From JALZIF01 sp964584905 (GTDB lineage Bacteria; Gemmatimonadota; Gemmatimonadetes; Gemmatimonadales; Gemmatimonadaceae): DNA of 6,761 nucleotides. The stretch spans positions 1 to 6,761 of the forward strand of contig CAZPCC010000134.1 of assembly GCA_964584905.1 (NCBI GenBank), in the 5' to 3' direction. Under the pieces are notes generated by a model. It was given only the letters and a program-made list of their open reading frames with translations, had not been told where the DNA came from and did not search any database. The stretch's first letter is position 1, and every line of letters begins with the position of its first letter. This document shows positions 1 through 5,419 of the stretch, piece by piece. The translations under genes were made by a program, and so were the position numbers.

Positions 1-1
1 C

Positions 2-934
2 GCCAGTGGCTATGCTGGGCGCGAGCTCTGTCAGCTCGTGCTTGCGCATCCCTCCCTCGAACTGACCTTCGCCACAGCCAACGAACGGCGGGGACAGCTG
101 GCGACATTGGGCGGCCGCGACGTGCGGTTCATAGCTGGAGAAGATGCACCGCTTGCTTCCGCAGAGCTGGTCTTTTCGGCGCTGCCGCACGGCGCGTCGG
201 CCGAATGGGTCAGTCGCGCGGCCGGCGAGGGATGCCGGGTCGTCGACCTGTCGTCCGATTTGCGGCCGGGCAATGGCCACCCCGGCAATGCGCCCTATGG
301 GCTGACTGAGCTCGAGCGCCCGAAGATTCCGGAGGCTATGGTGGTCGCCAATCCGGGATGCTATCCGACGGCGATCCTGCTAGCGCTGGCGCCATACCTT
401 TCGCGCGGGCTGGTCGAGGCTCAGGGCGCCGTCTCGATAGTCGCGGCGAGCGGGGTAACCGGGGCCGGGGCCTCGCCGCGCGCCGATCTTCTGTTCGCCC
501 AGGTAGTCGAGGACTATCGCGCTTACGCGGTGGGGAACGGGCACCGCCACCTCCCCGAGATGCGGGCGATGGTGTATGAGCTCGGCGCGGATGTCGACCT
601 GATATTCACACCTCATCTGCTACCGGTGTCGCGGGGGATTCTCGCTACGATCACGGTGCCGCTCGCGGCGCCGCTGGCGGATGCCATGGAGCCGCTGCGG
701 AGCGCGTACGATCTCGAGCCCTTCGTCGAGATCACGGATCGGCCACCTTCGCTGCGCGATGTTGTTGGCCGCAACGTGGTGCGCGTGCACGCGACGATGC
801 TGCCGAACGTTCGGCGCCCAACGCTGCTTATCATCTCGGCGATCGACAACCTCATGAAGGGCGCGGCGGGACAGGCGGTGCAGAACGGGAACCTGATGCT
901 CGGTATACCCGAGGGGCAGGGGCTTCCGTCATGA
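2..934 (+). CDS. argC: N-acetyl-gamma-glutamyl-phosphate reductase, 5'-truncated by the window
   Basis: ArgC reduces N-acetylglutamyl 5-phosphate with NADPH to N-acetylglutamate 5-semialdehyde, the third step of arginine synthesis in the cytoplasm. The reading frame is open from base 2, where it encodes ASGYAGREL, the end of the family's N-terminal GASGYxGxEL nucleotide-binding loop. The true start is therefore upstream of the window and only about 5-10 residues are missing; the internal GTG at 38 is not the start. Visible family motifs are VVDLSSDLR, the catalytic-cysteine motif NPGCYPT (Cys codon at 359-361), the SGVTGAG loop, GHRHLPEM with the active-site histidine region (codons 542-550), and PHLLPVSRGILATI. 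The C-terminus (NLMKGAAGQAVQN) is also typical, so the remainder is full length (310 residues visible). The stop overlaps the argB start as ATGA, indicating an operon with translational coupling. Identification is secure; a LysY-type paralogue is less likely. Confidence 0.95.
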   Translation, partial: ASGYAGRELCQLVLAHPSLELTFATANERRGQLATLGGRDVRFIAGEDAPLASAELVFSALPHGASAEWVSRAAGEGCRVVDLSSDLRPGNGHPGNAPYGLTELERPKIPEAMVVANPGCYPTAILLALAPYLSRGLVEAQGAVSIVAASGVTGAGASPRADLLFAQVVEDYRAYAVGNGHRHLPEMRAMVYELGADVDLIFTPHLLPVSRGILATITVPLAAPLADAMEPLRSAYDLEPFVEITDRPPSLRDVVGRNVVRVHATMLPNVRRPTLLIISAIDNLMKGAAGQAVQNGNLMLGIPEGQGLPS

Positions 935-1689
935 TGCGCGTCGTCAAGCTGGGCGGCCGGGTGCAGCAGAGCGCGCCGGTGCTGCAGGCCCTGGCTGCCG
1001 CATGGAAGGCGGATCCCGGGTCGTTATGCATCGTGCACGGCGGTGGCGACGAGCTCTCGGCACTGCAGCGTGCGTTCGGAAGTGAGCCGCGGTTCGTTGG
1101 GGGCCGGCGGGTCACGTCGCCTGAAGAGATACACCTGGTACGAATGGCGCTTTCGGGCTCCGCCAACAAGCGGCTGGTGGCCTCTCTGCAGGGCGCCGGC
1201 TCGCCGGCGGTCGGAATTTCCGGGGAGGATGGCCGACTGCTGATCGCTCGTGAGGCAGCGGGCGGCACGCTTGGCCGCGTCGGCGAGCCCGCGGCGGTGC
1301 ATGCCGAACTGATCGAGGCATTGATCGACGCCGGATTCCTGCCGGTCATCTCCCCGCTGGCGAGCGCCGAAGATGGCAGCGGAGCGCTCAACGTGAACGG
1401 CGATGATGCGGCGGCGGCCTTTGCCGCGGCGCTCCGTGCCGATGAGCTGCTGCTGGTGGCCGATGTCGAGGGCGTGGTGGCCGGCGGAGTGGTGGTGCCC
1501 GCACTCGATGCGGAAGGTGCGGCGGCGCTCATCGCTGCCGGAACGGCCGCCGGAGGCATGGCGGCCAAGCTGGAAGCGGCGATTCGCGCGCTGGAAGCGG
1601 GCGTGCCGCGCGTACGCATCGGCGGCCTTGCCGCCATTTCGGATTCATCGTCAGGCACGGCATTGATGCCGGCCCGGAGTTTCGTATGA
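931..1689 (+). CDS. argB: Acetylglutamate kinase (short, N-helix-less form)
   Basis: ArgB phosphorylates the gamma-carboxylate of N-acetylglutamate with ATP, the second step of arginine synthesis. The 252-residue protein belongs to the amino acid kinase family. Motifs in order are VVKLGG (Lys6), VHGGG (36-39), RVT (60-62), ANK (78-80), GISGEDG, NVNGDDAA (154-161), LLVADVEGV and GGMAAKLEAAI (Lys213). By alignment with the E. coli enzyme, Lys6, Asn154, Asp158 and Lys213 correspond to catalytic Lys8, Asn158, Asp162 and Lys217. The usual NVNA/NINA is NVNG here, a conservative change. The protein starts directly at the first strand and so lacks the N-terminal helix that arginine-inhibited hexameric kinases use for feedback; it resembles the short arginine-insensitive E. 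coli type. Two adjacent ATG codons (931 and 934) could start it; 931 gives the ATGA overlap with argC. It likewise overlaps argD by ATGA. Confidence 0.93.
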   Translation: MMRVVKLGGRVQQSAPVLQALAAAWKADPGSLCIVHGGGDELSALQRAFGSEPRFVGGRRVTSPEEIHLVRMALSGSANKRLVASLQGAGSPAVGISGEDGRLLIAREAAGGTLGRVGEPAAVHAELIEALIDAGFLPVISPLASAEDGSGALNVNGDDAAAAFAAALRADELLLVADVEGVVAGGVVVPALDAEGAAALIAAGTAAGGMAAKLEAAIRALEAGVPRVRIGGLAAISDSSSGTALMPARSFV

Positions 1690-2882
1690 CCCTGACCATG
1701 CTCGCGCCAGCCGCACCCGCGGCCGGCGCCCTGCTCCCTATCTATCGCCGCGCGCCGGTCGAGTTCGTCCGTGGGCGGGGTGTAGAATTGTTCGACGCCG
1801 ACGGCAATGCCTATCTCGACTTTGTGAGCGGGATCGCCGTAAATGCGCTCGGCCACGACGATGCCGGTGTTGCCGTGGCCATGCGCGAGGCGATGGCCAG
1901 CGGTCTTCTGCACGTGTCGAACCTCTACCACACCGCTCCCGGACGCCAGCTGGCGGATGCGCTGGCCGAGCGTTCGTTCGCATCGAGCGTGTTCTTCTGC
2001 AACTCGGGCGCCGAGGCCAATGAGGGTGCGTTCAAGTTCGCGCGGCGCTGGGCTGGAACGGTTGGCGGAAGCGGCAAGCGAGAGATCGTCGGGCTGCGCG
2101 GCTCCTTTCACGGTCGCCTGTTTGCTTCACTGGCGGCAACCGACCGGCCTGCCTATCGAGCGCCGTTCCGCCCGCTGGCTGGCGGCGTAACGATCGCCGA
2201 GCGCGACATCGAGGAGCTTTCCGCAATGCTCGACGCCGAAACTGTCGCGGCGCTGATTCTCGAGCCGGTGCAGGGCGAAGGCGGCGTGCGGGTGCTCGAT
2301 TCCGGATTTCTGCGCGAAGTCCGGGCTTTGACGAGGGAGCGGCGAATTGCCCTGATATTCGATGAGGTACAGTGCGGACTTGGACGGACGGGCAACCTGT
2401 TCGCGCACCAGGGGATGGGGGTCGAGCCGGATCTCATGACGCTCGCCAAGCCTCTCGCCGGCGGATTGCCGATGGGGGCGGTGCTGCTGAATCGGGAGAT
2501 TGCCGATTCAGTGAAGCCCGGCGATCACGCGACGACCTTCGGTGGAGGACCGTTCGTGGCATCGGTTGCGCTGCACGTGCTCGAGCGGTTGAGTGACCCG
2601 GCGCTGCTCTCGACCGTGCGTGACAACGGCGCCTGGCTAGGACTGCAGCTGTCGCTGTTGATCAAACGCACCGGCCGAGTGCGTGCCGTTCGCGGCGTTG
2701 GGTACATCTGGGGCGCCGATGTGCACATCCCGGCAGGCGAAATCGTGGCGCGTGCGCTGGAAGCAGGGCTGCTTCTGTGCACGGCCGGTGAGTACACCGT
2801 GCGGCTGCTCCCGCCGCTCATTGCCACGCGGGACGACCTCGGTCGCGGACTGGCGATTCTCGAGGATGTGCTGAGCGCATAG
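1686..2882 (+). CDS. argD: Acetylornithine aminotransferase
   Basis: ArgD is a PLP-dependent class III aminotransferase that converts N-acetylglutamate 5-semialdehyde plus glutamate to N2-acetylornithine and 2-oxoglutarate. The 398-residue length is normal. Motifs are ELFDADGNAYLDFVSGIAVNALGH (about 34-57), NSGAEANEGAFKFAR (106-120, cofactor phosphate binding), FHGR (141-144), EPVQGEGG (193-200), FDEVQCGLGRTG (225-236; Asp226 contacts the pyridine nitrogen) and TLAKPLAGG with Schiff-base Lys255, followed by TTFGGGPF. Position as last gene of argC-argB-argD with a four-base ATGA overlap supports the acetylornithine role over ornithine or GABA aminotransferase, which sequence alone separates less well; the same enzyme often also serves as succinyldiaminopimelate aminotransferase. 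An alternative ATG lies four codons downstream at 1698. No argJ or argF follows, so ornithine release and carbamoylation are encoded elsewhere or upstream. Confidence 0.93.
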   Translation: MTLTMLAPAAPAAGALLPIYRRAPVEFVRGRGVELFDADGNAYLDFVSGIAVNALGHDDAGVAVAMREAMASGLLHVSNLYHTAPGRQLADALAERSFASSVFFCNSGAEANEGAFKFARRWAGTVGGSGKREIVGLRGSFHGRLFASLAATDRPAYRAPFRPLAGGVTIAERDIEELSAMLDAETVAALILEPVQGEGGVRVLDSGFLREVRALTRERRIALIFDEVQCGLGRTGNLFAHQGMGVEPDLMTLAKPLAGGLPMGAVLLNREIADSVKPGDHATTFGGGPFVASVALHVLERLSDPALLSTVRDNGAWLGLQLSLLIKRTGRVRAVRGVGYIWGADVHIPAGEIVARALEAGLLLCTAGEYTVRLLPPLIATRDDLGRGLAILEDVLSA

Positions 2883-2995
2883 CCCCAGGGTTCGCAAGGC
2901 GCGGCCCGGTGACGTGCAGCTAATCGCGCATTGCTCATCGAAGCCGCCCGAGGCTCGCACGCCGTTGCGCGCAGGCGGGTATGCGCCGATTATTG

Positions 2996-3022
2996 CGGCG
3001 GCGTGATGCGATTGCGCCGCCG
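2996..3022 (+). other. GC-rich hairpin between argD and the first barrel gene
   Basis: CGGCGGCG (2996-3003) pairs perfectly with CGCCGCCG (3015-3022) around an 11-base loop. It sits about 115 bases after argD and 33 bases before the ATG at 3056. No T-tract follows, so it is not a standard intrinsic terminator; it could stabilise the argD mRNA 3' end or fold in the leader of the next gene. In GC-rich DNA such stems also arise by chance. The rest of the 173-base gap (2883-3055) shows no convincing promoter. Confidence 0.3.
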
Positions 3023-3055
3023 TCGTGCGCTTCCCACATCCCCGTCGCCGAAATC

Positions 3056-3736
3056 ATGCGTGCTCCCCGTTCATCGCTTCTCCTGGCGCTCATTGTTTCC
3101 GCGCCGATTTTCGCCAGGTCGGCCCGGGCGCAGGCGCCAGGTGAGGAGTTGCTCTACGACCCCCGCTCCATTACGAGTGGGGTGATGGTCGGCCTCAGCG
3201 GTGGATTCGTGCCGGGCACCACCGTAACCGGCGAGGGACAACAATTCGAAGACATCGAGGTGAAGACCACCTGGGGGAGCGGTGTAGGATTGCATGCCGG
3301 ATACGGATACACTCCGCGCCTGCTTTTCATTGTGAGCATCGATCGCTCCAGTCACTCGAGCGACAACGCGCAGGTAGCCGGAGACATTACGCTGTACCAT
3401 TACGATTTCGGTGCACGCTACCAGTTCCACCGGCGCGACGTCCGGTACGTTCCATACGTCTCGCTGGCAGTCGGCGGAAAGCAGTTCAAGGCGCGCTCCT
3501 TCATCGACACTTCCGGCGTGGCACGCCGTGCCACCTTCAATGCGCGAGCGATCATTCCGGGCGGCGGAATGCAGCTGTTCTTCACCGAGGATTTCGCGCT
3601 CGACGCCAACGTCGTGGTGAGCATAGGAAGCGTTCACCGAATAGATATTCAGCAGGTCCAGCGGTCGAGCATGAAGTCGAGCGGAGGTTTGACCACCCGG
3701 CTGCGCGTGGGTGTGAGCTGGTATCCGGAGAGTTAG
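3056..3736 (+). CDS. Exported outer-membrane beta-barrel protein, function unknown
   Basis: I do not recognise a specific family. The predicted protein is 226 residues. Residues 1-25 form a classical Sec signal peptide: basic MRAPR, a hydrophobic core SSLLLALIVSAPIF, then cleavage ARA|Q before Gln26. The mature part is a series of alternating polar/hydrophobic segments with Gly and aromatic residues (for example VGLHAGYGYTP, ITLYHYDFGARYQF, VPYVSLAVGGKQF, LTTRLRVGVSWYP), the pattern of an 8- to 10-stranded small barrel; the last strand ends in aromatic residues near the C-terminus, as recognised by BAM. ATG 3056 is chosen because it begins exactly at the signal peptide; an in-frame ATG at 2981 would add 25 residues rich in Arg and Pro that are atypical. 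No strong ribosome binding site precedes 3056. It is followed within four bases by the next ribosome-bound start, suggesting co-transcription. Confidence 0.8.
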   Translation: MRAPRSSLLLALIVSAPIFARSARAQAPGEELLYDPRSITSGVMVGLSGGFVPGTTVTGEGQQFEDIEVKTTWGSGVGLHAGYGYTPRLLFIVSIDRSSHSSDNAQVAGDITLYHYDFGARYQFHRRDVRYVPYVSLAVGGKQFKARSFIDTSGVARRATFNARAIIPGGGMQLFFTEDFALDANVVVSIGSVHRIDIQQVQRSSMKSSGGLTTRLRVGVSWYPES

Positions 3737-3740
3737 TCCC

Positions 3741-3776
3741 ATGCCGACGCGATCGATTGCAGGCAGGTTTGCGTGA
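3741..3776 (+). CDS. 11-residue upstream ORF or frameshifted N-terminus of the next gene
   Basis: ATG 3741 opens a short frame (MPTRSIAGRFA, then TGA). It is preceded by GGAGAG at 3727-3732, eight bases away, a better ribosome binding site than that of the downstream GTG. Its TGA overlaps the GTG at 3773 as GTGA, the arrangement of translationally coupled genes. Read on without the frame change, the residues would give the next protein a longer basic n-region (three Arg) ahead of its hydrophobic segment, as most signal peptides have. So this is either a coupling/leader peptide or the true start of the next gene with a one-base indel near 3773. Confidence 0.35.
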   Translation: MPTRSIAGRFA

Positions 3777-4429
3777 GGTGCCTGACGGCACTTGCCCTCA
3801 TGGGCATTGCGTCAGCCGCCGGGGCGCAGGAGGATTCCAGGCGGGTGAAGCACGAGGTGGAGCGTGCTGGCGTGACGCAGGCCATTCGCGTAGTCCAGCT
3901 TCTTCCCGGGCTGCAGCTCGGCGGATCGCTGCCGACGGGGGGACTTGGCGATCTCTACAGCACCGGCATTCGGGGGGGGTTGACGCTGACGGCGGTGGTG
4001 CCAACGCAGCCATACGGCGTCAGAGCAGCCGTTACGCACGACCGCTTTGGCGGCGGAACAGTCACGCCGCCGGGCCAGTCTCCGGTCACCATCGAGGGCG
4101 CCCGCATGACTTCGCTCTCGATCTCCGGCCTGTTCAGCGAGCGAGCCGACCGTGCCGCGCTGTTGTACTTCTCTGCTGGCGTGGGGGTGCATCGGCTGAA
4201 TGCGCGCAGTGCCGAATCGATAGGTCCCGGCGACGAGGAGCCGGTGGATGATCCGGACGATCCATTGGGCCCGCCTGCCGTCGAGACCAGATTCGGGGCA
4301 TCTGCCGGCGGGGGGATTACCTTTCGCTTTGGCGGGCTGCCGTCGTACGTGGAAATTCAGGTGGTGAAGGTGTTCGGCGCCGATGCGCTGATCGTTCCTC
4401 TGGTCCTCGGCGTACAGTTGGGCAAGTAG
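3773..4429 (+). CDS. Exported outer-membrane beta-barrel protein with acidic loop, function unknown
   Basis: The predicted protein is 218 residues. Residues 1-18 are a short signal peptide (MRCLTALALMGIASAAGA) with predicted cleavage AGA|Q before Gln19; the n-region is unusually short. The mature sequence has barrel-like alternating strands (LQLGGSLPTG, GGLTLTAVVPT, GVRAAVTHDRFG, ALLYFSAGVGVH, FGASAGGGITFRFGG, VEIQVVKVF, ALIVPLVLGVQLG). A loop at about 154-163 is strongly acidic (DEEPVDDPDD) and flanked by Gly/Pro, plausibly a surface or cation-binding loop (inference). Residues 46-95 align with residues 29-77 of the protein at 4639: both have G-x3-PTG, Asp, Gly and a (Y/F)G(V/I)R...RFG block, so they are probably diverged paralogues. 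The GTG start is supported by AGGCAGG at 3761-3767 and by the lack of any in-frame ATG upstream. The gene contains G6 and G8 runs. Confidence 0.72.
   Translation: MRCLTALALMGIASAAGAQEDSRRVKHEVERAGVTQAIRVVQLLPGLQLGGSLPTGGLGDLYSTGIRGGLTLTAVVPTQPYGVRAAVTHDRFGGGTVTPPGQSPVTIEGARMTSLSISGLFSERADRAALLYFSAGVGVHRLNARSAESIGPGDEEPVDDPDDPLGPPAVETRFGASAGGGITFRFGGLPSYVEIQVVKVFGADALIVPLVLGVQLGK
3972..3979 (+). repeat. G8 homopolymer tract inside a barrel gene
   Basis: Eight consecutive G bases encode the end of Arg-Gly-Gly in the early barrel region, 29 bases after a G6 run (3937-3942). Runs of this length are prone to slippage, which would truncate the protein. Confidence 0.75.
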
Positions 4430-4541
4430 ATTGGCTGTGCCGGCGAAACCGTGGGCAGTGGGTCGGGTACCTCGGCAGGCTCGATGGTCGGGACGTCGGA
4501 CTCGTCAAAGCCAGCGGTACCGTGAAACCGCCGTCCGGCCA

Positions 4542-4571
4542 CTGCCGTTAGTCGAACGGCGAGATTATACT
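4542..4571 (+). promoter_or_regulatory. Candidate sigma-70-type promoter for the 4639 gene
   Basis: TATACT at 4566-4571 matches the -10 consensus in five of six positions and stands out in GC-rich DNA. A poor -35 (CTGCCG, 4542-4547) lies 18 bases upstream. A start near 4578 would give a leader of about 60 bases. The gap it sits in (4430-4638) otherwise shows no terminator or gene that I can support. Confidence 0.45.
4544..4560 (+). promoter_or_regulatory. Inverted repeat overlapping the -35 region, possible operator
   Basis: GCCGTT (4544-4549) and AACGGC (4555-4560) are exact reverse complements separated by AGTCG. The dyad ends five bases before the TATACT element, a position where a bound dimeric regulator would block or recruit RNA polymerase. 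It lacks a following T-tract, so a terminator for the preceding gene is less likely. Confidence 0.4.
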
Positions 4572-4628
4572 CCCGCCGCCTGCAGGCGCGCGGCACGGTG
4601 CTCGCAGGCAGCACGACTCTTTTAACCT

Positions 4629-4633
4629 GGAGA
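4629..4633 (+). promoter_or_regulatory. Strong ribosome binding site
   Basis: GGAGA lies five bases before ATG 4639 in an AT-rich context. It is the best Shine-Dalgarno sequence in the window and fixes the start of the gene. Confidence 0.75.
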
Positions 4634-4638
4634 ATTAA

Positions 4639-5190
4639 ATGAAGCGCATTGGTCTGGTTGTGTCCGCCTTGGTCGTGAGCGCGCTTGCGTTCGGAGAGAG
4701 CGCAGAAGCGCAGACCCGCTTTGGCATTGCGGCGGGCGCGGCAGTTCCGACTGGCGATTTCGCTGATTTCGCCAAGTCCGGGTTCAACGTCGAGGGCAGC
4801 GTTGAGTTCAAGCCGATGACAATGCCGTTCGGTATTCGTGGCGACCTGTCCTACAACCGGTTCGGCGTCGATGTGTCGGGTCTCGACGGCAACTTTACGG
4901 CGCTAGGCGGCGCGTTGAATGCCGTGTTCCAAATGGCGGGCGTTGGCGCGGCCCCCTACGTGATCGTGGGTCCGACCATCACGAATCTCGACGGCGAGAT
5001 CACCGGCACGTCTGCTGGTGATGTGGAAGGGGAGACCAAGATCGGCGCGCAGGGCGGCGTGGGTGTGAAGTTCCCGCTCTCCGGCTTCACCTCAAAGGTT
5101 GAAGCTCGGTACAACACGATTTTCACGGAAGATTCGAACACCAACATGTTCATCTTGAACTTCGGCATTTTGTTTGGCGGCGTGGAGTAA
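4639..5190 (+). CDS. Small outer-membrane beta-barrel protein (porin-like family)
   Basis: The predicted protein is 183 residues, 159 after cleavage. The signal peptide is MKRIGLVVSALVVSALAFG-SAEA, cut AEA|Q before Gln25. The mature protein begins with the RFGIAAGAAVPTGDF motif common in small barrel proteins of the OMP_b-brl/OmpW-like type, then alternating strands (VEGSVEFKP, FGIRGDLSYNRFGVD, ALGGALNAVFQM, APYVIVGPTI, KIGAQGGVGVKFPL, KVEARYNTIF) and ends FILNFGILFGG, a plausible final strand; eight strands fit the length. Its cargo or ligand cannot be read from sequence. Expression looks strong and independent: a -10-like element, a good ribosome binding site, lower-GC codons than the neighbouring genes and a strong intrinsic terminator. 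It resembles the preceding gene over its N-terminal half, suggesting an old duplication. Confidence 0.85.
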   Translation: MKRIGLVVSALVVSALAFGESAEAQTRFGIAAGAAVPTGDFADFAKSGFNVEGSVEFKPMTMPFGIRGDLSYNRFGVDVSGLDGNFTALGGALNAVFQMAGVGAAPYVIVGPTITNLDGEITGTSAGDVEGETKIGAQGGVGVKFPLSGFTSKVEARYNTIFTEDSNTNMFILNFGILFGGVE

Positions 5191-5211
5191 GCGTCACTAC
5201 TCGACGTTTTG

Positions 5212-5246
5212 AGCGCCCCGTGCCAATGCACGGGGCGCTTTCTTTT
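5212..5246 (+). terminator. Intrinsic (Rho-independent) terminator
   Basis: GCGCCCCGTGC (5213-5223) and GCACGGGGCGC (5228-5238) form a perfect 11-bp stem with loop CAAT, extended by an A-T pair, followed by TTTCTTTT (5239-5246). It lies 22 bases after the stop of the barrel gene and ends that transcript. The minus strand has no T-tract, so it acts in one direction. Confidence 0.95.
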
Positions 5247-5259
5247 AGTGCGCTAGTGT

Positions 5260-5310
5260 CCGCTGGCGGCTACGCCATCGTGTCCCCACTTGGAACCAGC
5301 GGCCGCCAGC
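5260..5310 (+). repeat. Overlapping inverted repeats in the leader of the barrel-peptidase gene
   Basis: GCTGGCGGC (5262-5270) is the exact reverse complement of GCCGCCAGC (5302-5310). CCGCTGG (5260-5266) is also complementary to CCAGCGG (5296-5302). The two pairings share bases and exclude each other. Whether this region is transcribed is unknown. Confidence 0.35.
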
Positions 5311-5343
5311 TCCCGCAGCCTCCATCTCCCAAATGGTTGCGTA

Positions 5344-5355
5344 ACAACGCGTTGT
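5344..5355 (+). promoter_or_regulatory. 12-bp perfect palindrome, possible operator
   Basis: ACAACGCGTTGT is its own reverse complement. It lies about 65 bases before the proposed start of the next gene, in a short AT-richer patch of the 173-base gap after the terminator, where a promoter is expected. I see no convincing -10/-35 pair around it. Confidence 0.35.
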
Positions 5356-5419
5356 AAACGTGCAGATGGCGGCACTCGTCGTGCCTCACCGGTTCTCCCA
5401 CTGCTCACGGATGGGAGTA

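Noticed and set aside
852..2111. 419-residue open frame on the minus strand
   Set aside because: It lies antisense to argB and the start of argD, is dominated by Ser/Ala/Pro/Thr, shows no family motif and mirrors the GC-rich codon pattern of the sense genes. Overlapping a secure operon, it is a shadow.
1..2882. LysW-type (carrier-protein) lysine/arginine pathway instead of N-acetyl intermediates
   Set aside because: The kinase NVNGDDAA motif made me consider LysZ, but the kinase aligns better with E. coli ArgB over its length, ArgC has the usual GHRHLPEM and PHLLPVSRGILATI blocks, and there is no small acidic LysW-like gene in view.
2965..2993. Promoter TTGCGC-N17-GATTAT before the first barrel gene
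   Set aside because: Only three of six and four of six matches to consensus; in a window this size such matches are expected by chance.
2981..3055. Upstream ATG extending the first barrel gene by 25 residues
   Set aside because: The extension (Arg-rich, then Pro/Ser) would precede a complete signal peptide and cross the GC-rich hairpin. ATG 3056 is the natural start.
3071..3742. 223-residue open frame on the minus strand
   Set aside because: It is fully antisense to the barrel gene at 3056, with no recognisable motif or ribosome binding site, while the sense frame has a clear signal peptide.
4357..4614. Minus-strand frame across the 4430-4638 gap with a Pro/Glu-rich stretch
   Set aside because: No start signals, no known domain, and it runs into the 3' end of a supported + gene. 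It is probably a by-product of base composition, and the gap is better explained as a promoter region.
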